Below are positions 47,961 through 61,539 of a DNA stretch of 64,000 bases, piece by piece. The notes under the pieces were generated by a model. It was given only the letters and a program-made list of their open reading frames with translations. It made no database searches and had not been told where the DNA came from. The translations under genes were made by a program, and so were the position numbers. Position 1 is the first letter of the stretch. Each line of letters starts with the position of its first letter. This DNA comes from Impatiens glandulifera (Eukaryota > Streptophyta > Magnoliopsida > Ericales > Balsaminaceae). The DNA lies in contig NC_061868.1 of the NCBI RefSeq assembly GCF_907164915.1, positions 32,888,439 to 32,952,438 on the forward strand, written 5' to 3'.

Positions 47961-49480
47961 ATATATAGATTAGTTAGTTAAAAATTTGAACTTTTAATGT
48001 CTCGCGTTCATCAAATTTGATGTTGAATCTTAAATATAAAGTGTTGTTAGCCTGGTTTGTTAAAGAGTTATACTTGTTTTGTTAGGTTGTAAGTTCGAAA
48101 CCTACAAATAACATTTTTAAATTTATTTTTAACCGTTTTAAGTTTATGGGCGGGTCAACCCACAATCCGACCCAAGTATCCATTACTCTCACATAAATAT
48201 CCAAATTAACCACAGCTCTCGACCCGACAATCCGGACACTTTAAAAATTAAGCATCATTATATATATATAGATTAGTTAGTTAAAAATTTGAAATTTTAA
48301 TGTCTCGCGTTCATCAAATTTGGTGTTGAATCTTAAATATAAAGTGTTGTTAGTCTAGTTTTTTAAAGAGTTGTACTTGTTTTGTTAGGTACAAGTTCGA
48401 AACCTACAAATAATATTTTTTTAATTTATTTTTAACCGTTTTAAGTTTATGGGCGGGTCAACCCACAATCTGACCCAAGTACCATTTACTCTCACATAAA
48501 TATTCAAATTAACCACAACTCTCGACCCGGCAATCCGGACACTTTAAAAATTAAGCATCATTATATATATTTAGATTAGTTAGTTAAAAATTTGAACCTT
48601 AAATGTCTCGCGTTCATCAAATTTGGTGTTGAATCTTAAATATAAAGTGTTGTTAGCCTAATTGGTTAAAAAGTTGTATTTGTTTTGTTAGGTTGCAAGT
48701 TCGAAACCTACAAATAACATTTTTTAAATTTATTTTTAATCGTTTTAAGTTTATGGGCGGGTCAACCCACAATCCGACCCAAGTATCCATTACACTCACA
48801 TAAATATCAAAATTAACAACAACTCTCGACCCGGCAATCCGGACACTTTAAAAATTAAGCATTATATATATATAGATTAGTTAGTTAAAAATTTGAACAT
48901 TCAATGTCTCGCGTTCATCAAATTTGGTGTTGATTTTTAAATATAAAGTGTTGTTAGTCTAGTTGGTTAAAAAGATATACTTGTTTTGTTAGGTTGCAAG
49001 TTCGAAACCTACAAATAACATTTTTAAATTTATTTTTAACCATTTTAAGTTTATGGGCGGGTCAACCCACAATCCGACTCAAATATCCATTTACTCTCAC
49101 ATAAATATCCAAATTAATCACAGCTCTCGACCCGGTAATCCGGACACTTTAAAAATTAAGCATCATTATATATATATAGAGAGATTAGTTAGTTTAAAAT
49201 TTGAATTTTTAATGTCTCACGTTAATCAAATTTGGTGTTGAATCTTAAATATGAAGTGTTGTTAGCCTAGTTGGTGAAAGAGTTATATTTGTTTTTGTTA
49301 GGTTTCAAGTTCGAAACCTACCAAAAACATTTTTAAATTTATTTTTAACCGTTTTAAGTTTATGGGCGGGTCAACTCACAATCCGACTCAAGTATCCATT
49401 TACACTCACATAAATATCCAAATTAATCACAGCTCTCGACCCGGTAATCCGGACACTTTAAAAATTAAGCATGATTATAT
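45950..49480 (+). repeat. ~303-bp satellite with tRNA-like (SINE-like) internal promoter motifs
   Basis: Units share atgtctcgcgttcatcaaat, a block tagcctagttggttaaagag (A-box-like), gttgcaagttcgaaacct (B-box-like), gggcgggtcaacccacaatc and cgacccggcaatccggacac. atgtctcg marks occur at about 46206, 47697, 48000, 48301, 48604, 48905 and 49212, about 302 bp apart in the uninterrupted run. About nine B-box copies are present in all. The last unit ends at about 49475. Confidence 0.88.
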
Positions 49481-51536
49481 ATATATATGATTATATTTAG
49501 TCTTTTAATAAACATTCTTATACTTAATCTATCTTGGTTAATTTATCTTAGTTGATTTATTATAAACTTACTATTGATTAAAACCCAACCAGATTTTTTT
49601 TTAAAAATCTTCAAGTTAAAAATATAATTATAATTTTAAGTGATAACACCCCATCAACAATTTCAGATTTTACCTAAACTCCCTATATAAATCAATTAAA
49701 TTCGCACCACATGAGTTGATTTGTGTCTGCCTATAGTTTATAGAATAATTGAAAAGAATATTTATGTTGATACAAGTTGAGAGGCCAAGAGAATATAGTC
49801 AACATTTTCTTCCATTCCCCCTTTTTTCGTGTATTATCTTTTCTTTCCCTTTTACAGTCTTCTTTGTAATTTGGCGTGCAATTGTGCTTTTGATGGACAA
49901 CTTCATACTAATGAGGTCCCACTACCTTATAATATAATTTCAACTTATTATTCTTTATTATTATTATTTTAAATTATAATTTATTTTATATAATCTAACA
50001 TATTTAAGGTGCATTATATAAATATATATATATATATATTAAGAGAAAATAAGTTTTTTTAGTAGATTAAATAGATAATATTTAATTTCTTTTTGAAATC
50101 AGTTTTATGAGAAGTGACTAGAATAAATTTTAATTTAAAAATAAAATAAATTATTAGTCAACTAGTTAGGCTGATAATTGATGGACTTTTAAGTGATATG
50201 TTCAAAATTAGATTCATACTATTGACAGATTTAGAGCCAGTTAGATATTGGAATTTTTATTTTCTTAACTAAATTTTTCATCATATTTTTTTAAATATTA
50301 ATCAACTAAAATACTAAAATGTCAGTACTATATTTTTATAAAATTTAAATTTGAAATGTAAACAGTATAATTTTAATCAATTTTTTTTTAAAAATCAATA
50401 AAAAGAAATTAAATAAACTAACATAAAAAAGCTCTTTAGGTTAAATAATTTTCATCATTAATTAATAAATAATTTTAATAAAGAAGATTTAATTTTAGTT
50501 ATGGTTGTTGAATTTGGATTGTGTAGGAACCCTGAGAAAATGTCGACATCTCTTCCCGTCATCATCGCAGACATGTTCCTAGTTCTTTTCTATCCCCACC
50601 TTTTTTTCTGGCATTACTGCTTTTCCACTAATCTTCATTGATGCCATCACATTAAATTTTGAGTAAAATAAAATTATTAATTTATTTTTTCTGAATTAAT
50701 TGACTTTGTTGGAATCATATTTTTTTTTATATAATCTCAAACAAATCAATTATTTTATCAATCATCTCATCAACCATAACATCCAATTAATTAATTAAAA
50801 TTATTTTAAAAAATCTTATACTTCATTTTTTTTTAAAATTATCATTATATAATAATTAAATTTTACTTAAAAAAGTTTACTGTTCCGAAATTTTACCAAA
50901 ATATATAGTTTGCAAGAAAATAGTTAAATTAGATTTATTTTCCTTACTTCTTATTTCACAAATTCCTGATACTAATTATTTTTTTTAGATTTTAAATATT
51001 TATTTTTCTAATTTATAAAGAGGTTGAATATCTTCCTTAAAAAAATTAAATTTTGGTTTGTAAAATTATTTTTTTAATTTAAATAATCGTCATAATTAAT
51101 TTATGTAGGTTTGATTGACAATATAAACATTACAATGTATAAAATTTTAGCATCATTTCGTATTTTTATACTCAAAAAATTCATTCATGTAATTTAATAT
51201 TGAGATATTTACAAACTTATAACAATGTTTATCCTAAAGTATGAATTTTTATATTATAAACTTGATGTGATAATTTTTTTTATGTTATATTGACTAGATT
51301 GATTCAACTTAATTTAACATTATATATTTCTAAAACTTAAGACTTAAGATTTATCGAACATTTTCAACAATTAATTATAAAAAGGTGAAGACTGAAATTG
51401 ATTTTATTTTTGTCTATTGCTTGACATTCTCTGTATTGAATGAGATTTTATAAGGTTATATAGATTATCTTTATTTGTAAAATCTCATAAAAATTTAATT
51501 TATGTAAACATTATAATAAAATTTTAATTTTATTAA

Positions 51537-51574
<38 letters not shown>

Positions 51575-51888
51575 TAAAGAATTTGGAATTTAGACTAACG
51601 CTAGCTTCTGTCCTAAATAAAAAAAATTAAATAAATCATTATGATAGCAATATTAACTTGAATGTGTTGGAGTTGTTGTTATTTATTTATTTTTTCTGTT
51701 TGAATAAAGTATCCATATTTTGTTTAATTGTTTAAAAATATTTATATTTTTTTCTTAACATAAATAAATTAACTTAAATATTATAAATTAAAATAAAACA
51801 CATTACATAAATATTAAAATAAATAATAATTAATATAAAATAAAAATAAATTAATAGCCAATAAAACTATGTTGAGAGCTTTGTTAAT
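49481..51888. other. AT-rich intergenic DNA with microsatellites
   Basis: No gene could be supported. There is a TA run at about 50020-50038 and an (ATA)n microsatellite at 51545-51571. Confidence 0.6.
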
Positions 51889-52768
51889 CTAGCCGTCAAT
51901 TTGGATTAGGCCGTTTGGTTGGTCTACTTTGCCAAACATTTTAGACGAGTTGGGTTGAAATATTAGTAATCCATTTGGAATTGGGCATACACGGGTCAGC
52001 CCGCTCGGGTCGTGGGCCTAGGAGGGTCAAGCTTGGGTTGGCCCGCAGGTTGGCAAAAAAAATCTAATCTGATTTATAGCTTTATAGTTATAGACATATG
52101 CCGCATAACCTTATTTATTTTTCTCTCACAGACAACACTGCAATAGTCAATACTCAATACTTCGTCCATCAGCCGTCGACTATTTATTTGTTTCGCATTT
52201 CTTCTCTTCGTTCTCGCCTTCAAGGGATCGTGGATTCAAACTTGGTTCCAGACTGCAGCAGTCGATACTCAATATTTCACCCATTGGCCACTGACTACTT
52301 ATTTGTTCCACTTATCTTCTCTTCGTTCTTGCCTTCAAGGGTTCGTGGATTCAAACTTGGTTCTAATCCAGAAGCTTCACATTGAAAGTGTGAAACTTAA
52401 TATTATGTTAAATAATATATTCATTTTCGAAATGGACTCCTTTCAAAATCAAGGTATTACTTTATTGAATTTTTTGGTCAATTAATGTGTAATGATAGAT
52501 AAGACTCTTATTTGATGGGTATTATGACTATTTGATCATGTTCTTGAACTCTTATTTTTTAGAACTATTAAAGATTTTATTTTTATTTTTATTTGTAGTG
52601 AGACAACCTGCGTGTTGATCCGCCTAACCCGCAACCTACCTTGGGTTGGATTGGGTTGGGGATTTTCAGCCCGCCGGGATGGTGAGCCGACCCGCCGTCG
52701 ACCCATCAAACGATGAGTTTTGGTGGATAGGCACACCCCGCCATGAGTTGGTCCATCTGACCGCTCTA
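51889..52768. mobile_element. Possible hAT-type element
   Basis: The left end has tctagccgtcaatttgg; the right end, read inward, has tagagcggtcagatgg. Both ends hold gggttgg/cccgacc-rich subterminal DNA. Flanking 8-mers tttgttaa and attgtgaa match at six of eight positions. The interior carries a 115-bp direct repeat and no transposase. Confidence 0.45.
52143..52375. repeat. 115-bp direct duplication
   Basis: Two copies, about 52145 and 52260, share gtcratactcaatay, cttctcttcgttctygcctt and cgtggattcaaacttggtt in the same order. Confidence 0.8.
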
Positions 52769-54147
52769 ATTGTGAACTATGTCTAGTATATTTTTCTTGT
52801 CTATATCGTGTCTAAACTAACACTTTTTTTTAGGGTTATGAACTTTAGTTTAATTGTGCAAATTTTTTACCCTTCTCATCATATTTTTTTTTCTTTTCAT
52901 TTCTTTATCATCTCCTAATTATTTGCTAGTGGAATCATTCCAGATGCTTTTATGAATTGTGTTAAACTCGTTCTTTCAACTTTCACAAAACGTTGATATT
53001 TTGGCATTTCAAACCATAGTTGAACATAAAATGATATTGATTCCATTTCCATGTGAACAAAAACCTCAAAATAAATTCACATTAGGTTTGTTATTACCTT
53101 TCCAAGACCCACATTTGGTTATTTGTTATGTAGTAATGACTTCGAAGACTCACTTTGTTCATTGTAGGGAATAACTATTTGTGAAATTAATATTGTTCAA
53201 CATTTTCAAAAAATTATCTTATTGATTTTGTAATAAGTTAGGTCATTTGTAAGGTTTTGTAAAGTCAAAGTTCGTCTAGTGCAACAAACTTCAAATACGC
53301 ATAATATATATTCTCCACCATTGCCCATAATATATATACTCCGCCATTATTCTGTTCGATACAAATCAAGCTGAACATAAGAGCTTGTTGAAACTTTCTA
53401 TCATCTTTGTTGTCGCTTGACCATAACGATAACCTTAGTCATGAAACATAGTCCACATTTTTAGGGGAATCTTTAGCAATCATCTTATTGCATCATGATT
53501 AAGCTTCTTAATTTGTGTCATTATAGCTACAAAGTTTCGTAGTTGAAAATATTTCTAGTCACCCAACAGAGCATCTTCAAAGGTGCGCCTAGAAAAGATG
53601 AATAGAAATGACTACAACAAATAAAATTGATGTATACCTCCCCTTATCGGTGAAACTACTTTCTACCTTTTCCGACTTTGATAATTCTAGTATGTCGGTT
53701 AGAAATAATGCACACAACCCTTATATTCTAATAAAAGTTAACTTATTGTAAGAGGTGGTGCATATACAGTTGTTTCTCCATGAACTAAGGCGTAGGAAAT
53801 GAGAGATTATTTTATTTGAATTCGAATCCATTGTAATCAATAATTTTCCGTGGTATTTTTCTTTCAACAAAATATCATCGATTTTAATAACAAATCTGCC
53901 ATGCTATCATCTGTATAACCAAATATGTTTGCACACAAATTGTTGGGTTTTGTACCATGAATTTCAACATCAATGAAACTCATGTTTCATTATACGATAC
54001 CTATATTAAATGCATCAAAATCCTAAAAAATATTAGGACGTTTAGTAAGTGATCATCCAATGAGTATAAACATTCCTGGTTTCTTTTCTACTTTTCTATT
54101 GATGATCCATTGTTCTTATAATTAACATGATTTTTTTTGGAATTAAA
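52769..54147. other. AT-rich DNA, no supported gene
   Basis: A 71-codon ORF at 52959-53174 has no recognisable domain. No element ends were found. Confidence 0.5.
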
Positions 54148-54235
54148 TGAGAACTAGCATGACACCCCACAGTCAGCCCCTTTTAAACTCAAAGCTAGAT
54201 GGAATCGAACATTTGACCACTTATAATTAACATGA
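54148..54235 (-). repeat. SINE-like 3' fragment, copy 2
   Basis: Read on the minus strand: a B-box-like tgttcgattccat, gctttgagtttaaaag, ggggtgtcatgctagttct and ttaattcc. The same order occurs on the + strand at 13360-13440. Confidence 0.5.
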
Positions 54236-54689
54236 TAATTGTACATTGTTTTAATTTAATTATAGATGTTTTTTACTTTCAGATAAAGGTTCATTGTAAC
54301 TTGACTGACATAAATGTTGACATAAATGTTGAGTTGTGGAGCCTACACGTATAATAAATTGTACAAAAGTAAATTAGAGTTTATTAGGTTTGTGTTTGAG
54401 TTTGTGCTTGACCTGACCAAGGTTTTTTTTTATGTTTTATAACCTAAATATTTATCCTATAAATATTTTATTATTAAGGGTTTACATTGAATAAGACAAA
54501 AATTTATAGAGATAAATTGTGAGGCAAAACTTTGTATTTTTTTTCTTCATAGTGAAATTAGGCGGATGTTGAAGTGGACGTATCTCATTTGAGTGAACAA
54601 CTATAAATATGTGTCTTCTTATTTAATGCATTTTTATAGATCGTTTCAAGCCAGTCAGATTTGGAGCATCCAAATCCTAACAACTAATA

Positions 54690-56160
54690 TGAGAGCTACT
54701 AGGCTAGATCGGAGCATTTAAAATAATTGAAGGCGAGATTAGTATATGACATGACATTGGAAGAATTGATGGAACAAATTATTCATTCTAGAGGATGCAA
54801 AATTATGATTATCTATACAGAAAGAAGATTTGTGTTCCTTTAAAGGAGAAACCAAAGAAGATGGATGAAGTATGATGGAAACTCCTTGATAGATAGGTTT
54901 TAAGAGTTGTTCGATTGACGCTAACCAAGACTGGTGTTCACAACGTAATAAAGGAGAAGACCACCATGAGTTTGATTAAAGCTCTCTTTTTAATATGTAT
55001 AGAAACTATCTACTAACAATAAGGTACATTTAATAAAAGACTATTTTACTTAAAAATGGATGATGGTACTTCTATCACTACTCATTTGAACGAATTCAAT
55101 ACAATTGTGAATCAAACCATTTCTATTGAGATTGATTTTAGGGACGAAGTTAGTGCCCTAATTGTGTTAGAATCTTTACCGAATAATTGAGAACCTATGA
55201 GGGATTGAATTAGTAACTTTTTTGGAAATTATAAGTTGGAATTTATTGAAGTTAGAGATCGTATTCTTTCTGAAGAGGCTTGTAAAATTAATTTTGGTGA
55301 AACATTCAAAGGGACAGAGGTAATGATAGAAATTTCAATCGAAGTAAGAGCAGGTCTATGCCGAGTAACATGGGGAGTCAGTCTATATATGAGTGAATAT
55401 TTTATTGTTGGAATTGTGGTGAGAAGGGTCACTTGAAGAGGAACTTCAAATCACCGAAAAAGAATGATAATGATAAGAAGATGTGGCTAACGCAGTTACA
55501 AAAACAGTCACTAATGCGTTACTTCTCTCAGTTGATAGCCCGATAAATTCATGGGTTTTGGACATGAGAGAGTTTTCCCACACCACTGCTCACAAAGAAT
55601 TAATGTCAAACTATGTAGATGGAAACTACGGGAAAGTTTAACTTGCAGATGGTGAGTCACTAGATATTGTGGAAATGAGGGACATCAAATTGAAGATGGT
55701 AAATAGTTATATTTGAAAATTTAATAAGGTGTGACACATTCTAGGTTTAATGTGCAATCTGATTTATATTAACTAAACTGATGACGAAAGGATATAGTTT
55801 CAATTGTGAAAATGTTGTGTGGAAGGTGACTAAAGGAGCAATAGTTGTTGCTCGAGGTCACAAAATTGAAACGTTATACATTACGTCAATATGTAGAGAC
55901 GCATTTTTGTTGTTGTTGATTACTTGAAGAACAGTGAGCTATTGTATTACATGTAAGGCCATATGAGAGAAAAATGGATGAAAATTCTTTAAAATAATTA
56001 CCAAATTCCAGAATTGAAGTCTATTGAACATTATTTATGTGAAAATTGCATTATTAGAAAACAAAAATATGTGAGTTTCTTAAAGATTGAGAATAAGCTC
56101 AAGAAAGAAAGATTGGAGTTGGTACACACTAATGTTTAAGGACCACACCTGTTTTTCCAC
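54690..56160 (+). pseudogene. Ty1/copia relic F: gag, protease remnant and GAG-pre-integrase
   Basis: A decayed gag-pol start with many stops. Readable parts are NYDYLYRKKICVPLKEKP, TTHLNEFNTIVNQT, SALIVLESLPNN and a knuckle with YWNCGEKGHLKRNF. The protease site is reduced to LDMREFSHTT (DSG lost). The GAG-pre-integrase tail has HYLCENCIIRKQKYVSF, then LELVHTNV. This matches the UBN2 gag type of Tork/Retrofit-like copia elements, a different lineage from A, C and D. It is cut off at about 56160. No LTRs were recognised. Confidence 0.8.
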
Positions 56161-56600
56161 AAGCCCATGAGTTAGCAATATGCTAAAAATCCAATACTTT
56201 AAAAATAATATTTTTTTTGTTCTAATTTTGTTATATATAAGAGTTTAGTCATTTTTAAATAAAATAATAATTTATATCAACTAAATGAAAACAATTTATC
56301 GAAGTGAAATATTTGTTAAACTAGATAAAAAAAAATATAATTAGGGCAACTCAATGGCTGTCACCAGTCCATGCCTATTATTTCAACATAAGGATGTAAG
56401 CCTTGACTATATACATTAAGTTTATAAGAAAATTAATATAATAATGATATTATCACAATAGTATAGTATTGTAATCATCTTATATATATTTATATATATT
56501 ATTTTATATTATAACATCACTCCTCAAACACAAGACTAATAAAAAACTTGTAAAATTTGAGTTTGAAGACGAGATTATGAAATGTTTATTTTATGTTCTT
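56161..56600. other. AT-rich DNA
   Basis: The run tatatatttatatatattattttatattataacat at about 56482-56516 recurs with changes at about 57693-57722, a possible pair of terminal repeats about 1.2 kb apart. No gene is supported. Confidence 0.3.
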
Positions 56601-57380
56601 CAAAGTTGATAAACTCGTGAGTGTTGAAATAATCTATATAACAGTATATTAACTAATAAACCAATGAAGAAGGTATAATCTCATGAACATTGACTGTTAT
56701 GGTGAACTAACAACTAAAGAATTCTGAGATTACTTGTGAGTGTTAAAATCCATCAAACAATAGTATGATAGTGTGTTGACTAATAAATCATCGAAGAAAG
56801 TAGAATCCCATTGGAGTCGAATGCTGGGTGAAACAACAACTGAAAGAACTCCGATGTTACTCGTGAGTAGGGATGACAATTGGACGGTTCGGGGTGAATA
56901 ATGTATTTACCATCCCCGCCCATTTACTACCATCCCCGTTCCGTTCGGTTTCAAAGAATCCTCAGCGGAGCATCACTTATACCATATTCTGTAAAAATAA
57001 ATATTTTATATAATAAAATTATATAAATGTATTTTTTTAATATAATATATATTGAAAAATCATATTATTATAAAGAAATAAACTTAATTGTTTTTATAAA
57101 ATATAATAAATAAATATATTGATGATTTTATATATTTAATTGTGTCTATAGTGTTCAAGATAAAATCGGGGTGAGATCGTGGTACGTTGTGACGGGGGAC
57201 ACAAATACCATCCCCGTCCCATCCACGTTCAACTACCGATCAAATTAGGAAAAACCCGCCCCAAACGAGGCAATTCGGTTCAGTTACCATGGGGCGATTT
57301 TAAATTATCATCCTTACTCGTGAGTGTTGAAATTCATCCAATGGCGGGATGATATTGTGTTGACTAGATAACCAGCAAAT
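56600..57380. repeat. ~125-bp tandem repeat split by a hAT MITE
   Basis: Units begin gagtgttgaaat or gagtgttaaaat and contain actaataaaycat and gaacaacaactgaaagaact-like blocks, ending ttactcgt. Units start at about 56616 and 56737, and again after the MITE at about 57321. The sequence rejoins cleanly when the MITE is removed. Confidence 0.65.
56868..57316. mobile_element. hAT-type MITE, 449 bp, perfect 8-bp TSD
   Basis: Ends tagggatgacaatt and, inverted, taaggatgataattt are flanked on both sides by ctcgtgag (56860-56867 and 57317-57324). Subterminal DNA repeats ccatccccgtcc-type motifs. No ORF is present. The perfect TSD marks a recent insertion. Confidence 0.88.
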
Positions 57381-59690
57381 AATCACATATGAATAAATTA
57401 AGAAAAAAAAATGGGCATTAATTATTGAGATAAACTAATAATTGAACAAAATTAGAGGATATAATAACCGAAAATAATAAGAACATAAAAACAAATATTA
57501 AAAATTTTAATAATTTTTTTTTTTAAGTCCTAAGGCAACGAAAGACTATGATTTACTGTACTAATAACGAAAACAATGTTCTAATACAATGTTAAATGTA
57601 GAAGAAATTGTATTGAATGGTTTTATTGTATTACATCGAATATACCTATTATATAGAAATTACATTAAATTTATAAGAACTTATTGTGATAATATTTATA
57701 TATATTAATTTATATTATAACATTTAAAATGAATTATTTTTTATTTGGTATTTTAATAGTAAGCACAACTTTGCTTTTTAGTAGGATTAATTTAAAAAGA
57801 TATTGTATGAAAAAAAATGTTATTAATTATTTTAGCGTAACAAATTAAATACAAAAATAAGAGAAATGTAACTCACTTGTTTTTTTATGGAGATGTATAT
57901 TGAACTCTTGTTATTTTGAAAGTTAAAATAAAAGTGAGTTATATATTAAAGTAGTTACCATAAATTGCGCTAATCAAGTTACAACCCAACCACAGATTGG
58001 AATATAGGTCATAATCAAATCTTAAAAAGCACTTTATATGAATGGTTTAAAATATTCCAATCCAATATTGATATAGTAGAGATATAAAGCACTTGATATT
58101 AATCAAGTTCTTTTTTTCTTCTTTATGGGTCTTTAATTTTTCATATACTTAATATTTTGAAAGGAGATTTTTTAATATATTATTAATGGAAGGAAAATTA
58201 AATAGTATTGTATAGTGGGTAGTTAAATGGTCATTAAAAAATATATTTAATGATTCATTTCAGCCAGTTAAACCAAACAATCCCATTTCTAGTAAAATTG
58301 TTACACAATCCTAAAAAATCATTAATACCTTCTAAACAAGAATTCTCAATCAGAAATAATTAAAAGCCAAGAAATTAGGCACCAGACCAAAAATATGTAT
58401 CCACACACAAAAAATGAAATGAAAACATGAACAACAATAATGGGATATGTGCTAACAATGAGAGGAATGTAAAAACTATCACACCAATAAAAGTGAAAAA
58501 CTATCACAACAATTGAAAAGATTTAAGATAATAAAAACGTAATATAAAGAAAAATAAAATGGGGAGTAGATAGAACGATTCTTATATATTTAACTAAGTT
58601 TGAAATATCTCTATATATACTGTCATGTTTGAAATTGTTCCTTATACATTTATTTTTGATTGATATTGCTCCTTATATATTTATTTGTGTTTGAATTTAC
58701 ACCATAAATATAAAAAACTATTTAAAATGTTATAAAACCTTTAATTTGTGCTGAAAATAGAATTACACATTTCTCTTATATATGGTATACTCATTTTTTA
58801 TTTTTCTAAGTCCTATTGCGGACAAAACTTTCACTTTTGTCTTGAGATGATTTCTTCAACTTAATTCTCGAATGACAAAGCATATGTTATGTTCAATTTT
58901 CAAAGATTTTACAGATGAAGATGAGGTTGTTACTCATTAGTCTCCTACATATTTAGATATTATGTGTTTGTTTTATGTCCTAAAATCATCTTTAAATAAT
59001 AAAAATTATTGATGTTGACAGAAAAGAAATTATATGATAATACTATAATTTAAATTTAAACAATATTATAGAGATTACAAAATATAAAATATAATATTGT
59101 CATAACGAAACTTGTAATAGACTTGAATCGGCCTACTAGACCTGACTTACACCAAAATATTGGCAATCCCCTTAGTGAGATTAAATTGAGAGTGAGAATG
59201 AATATAATTTAAAAACGATATTTATTTTAATCAAAATAATCTATAAATCAAATCTAAGAAACAAATTAGAACCTTTGAAAAATGATATATTAAATTAGTT
59301 ATCAAAATTATTCAAATTTCTACCATTGTAATATTTGAAAAAGGCCTTGTTAGAATTTATGGGGTCACTAATATAATAAATAATTATGAAAACGTCATAT
59401 TTAATATAAACCAAAATAATGTGATCTAATATGAAATTAAGTTCATGACTTATGAGTGTATTATACATGAATATAAAGTGAGGATACCTAAGTGACATTT
59501 CTAATTTTATGAATGAGTTAAATTTAAAATGACTAAACTATAATAACTAACATAATGTTGGTTATTTGTAACGGTAATGGTCCCAATTGAAGTACAATCA
59601 TTCTCTTTTGTGTCCCCATCAACAAAGAGAGAAAAAATGAGAAAAGAATTAAAGTACTCATCAAATTGGAGAAGATTAATGATTACAAAT
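57381..59690. other. AT-rich intergenic DNA, no gene seen
   Basis: Only short ORFs. 58570-58720 holds about three imperfect units of 45-50 bp (ccttatatatttattt, gtttgaaatt). Confidence 0.55.
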
Positions 59691-59816
59691 TAAGTTATGC
59701 ATTCAAATTTTAATATTCACTTGGGTCCTCGATCAATCAGTCCCTTAGGAATCCATATTTGAGTAATTTTTATGGATTTCTCATTTTGTGTTGTAATTAG
59801 TGCGTATGATTTTTAT

Positions 59817-61497
59817 TTAGCAGATGCCTTCCTTCTAGCCACCGATCCCTTAGATTTTGAAGATGATTTACTTCTTAAACTCCTTGACTTTGAGTCAGGT
59901 TTTAGATTGCCAGACTTGGTAGCTGCACCTAACTTAATTTTCAGCCAGCTAATAGTTGGCGGAACATAAGTTATTTCATTCTTCAATGCTAACTCCTCTG
60001 GGATTGGATCATATTCAATGTCAGTTAGGCTTCCATTGACAAAACTTATTGGTTTAAGCTTGTCAGTTGCTGAGTTTAACTTTTGGGCTGGTTTGGGTCA
60101 TTGCTATTAAATCCTAAACCGAATTTAGATCCAACAGGTTTCAACAGACTAATCTGATATTTGACAGCTTCTCCAGACCTTGTCCAAGCACTAACAACAT
60201 AGTTTAACCTTTTGTTTTCAGAAGAAAGGGTTTGAATCTGTTTCTTGAGCATCTCATTCTCAGATGAGATCTCGACCTTGTCATTTTCAAGAGTTTTTAA
60301 TTCTAGAGTTTAAGACACTTTAGATGAAGACTTTATTTCATTTAGGGATTCTACTAGCTTTCTGTACTCTATGACCATGTCCTCTAGTGCAGCTACCAAT
60401 TATTCCCTTAAATATTTTTCAGAAGAGAAGTCAAATACCTCAAATTCCTGAGTTTCTTCTTCTTCTCTTTCTATGAAGCAAGAAACCTCGTCATCATCAC
60501 TGTCACTAGATAAAAAGTAAGAATCGTTATAGTTCCGTTTGTTCTTCCCGTCCCCTGCCACAAGAGCCTTCAGCTCCTTTTCTTCTTCTTTCTTCTTCTA
60601 ATCACGCTTCGGCTTTCGACATTCCAATTGGTAATGACATAGAATGCCACAGTTAAAACACTTAACATTAGCTTTGGATTTCTTATTATCGTTTGAATTT
60701 GAAGAGCCTGAGTTAGAGTTGCTCTTCTTCATGAAGTCGCCAAACTTCTTCACGAAGAGAGACATGGCATCACTGCTGAGCTGCTGGGCAGCAGTATTCA
60801 CATTAGGAGTAGGCGGTGACTCTTCAGCAGTCACCAAGGCTTTGGAAATGATGATAGATGAGGGTTGATCTTCCTCAATCCTTGAGTTCAAGTCGAACTC
60901 ATAGGCCTTGAGATCAGCAAACAGATCGAAGAGCGAGATCTTGTTGAGGTCTTTAGATTCCCTCAAAGCCATCGTCTTTATGTCCCATTCCCTTGGCAAA
61001 GCATGCATGACCTTGATAGCAATCTCCCTATTGCTATAGGTCTTGCCAAGTATAGATAGAGTAGAGACAACTTTGCTAAACCTTGTATCAAAATCAGTCA
61101 TTGTTTCTCCAAGACGCATTTTGAAACTATCGAACTGTTGAGTGGCAACCATGATCTTGTTCTCCTTTGTTTGCTCATTGCCCTCAAAAAGTTGGGTAAG
61201 TCTGTCCCAGATCTCCTTGACAATAGCACACTCGATGATGTAGTTGAACATATTGTCATCAAGAGATCTGTATAGAACGTCTAATGCCATGTTGTTGAAG
61301 TTGTTTCTCCTCTTGTCTTCACTGGTCCTTTCAGATTTCTCCTTTTCAATCTTGATGGGACCATCTGTGATAACACTCCACATATTGTCATGAAGAGAAG
61401 AAAGGTGAACACGAACTCTCTTCTTCCACACAATATAGTTTTCTCTTAAGAATGTGGGGATTGTGGTAACACTTACATATTTGGTTATGGTCAACAT
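59817..61497 (-). pseudogene. Copia D gag
   Basis: The first 299 codons (61497-60598) are open: MLTITKYVSVTTIPTFL, ENYIVWKKRVRVHLSSL, ENKIMVATQQFDSFKMRLGE, VMHALPREWDIKTMALRESK and a perfect CCHC knuckle, CFNCGILCHYQLEC. After a stop at 60598 the same product continues with an acidic Ser/Asp-rich part, a coiled coil (SSENEMLKKQIQTLSSENKR) and a basic tail, KSRSLRSKSSSKSKGS, ending at about 59817. Only a few stops separate the parts, so decay is recent compared with element A. Confidence 0.88.
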
Positions 61498-61525
61498 TCT
61501 TAGTGATAGCTTGAGAATAAAAATA

Positions 61526-61539
61526 GGGCTCTGATACCA
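61526..61539 (-). other. Primer-binding site, element D
   Basis: The minus strand reads tggtatcagagccc, a perfect complement of the initiator tRNA-Met 3' end, two bases after the LTR end. Confidence 0.92.

Noticed and set aside
52959..53174. 71-codon ORF
   Set aside because: No domain and no conserved context; length is within chance for this region.
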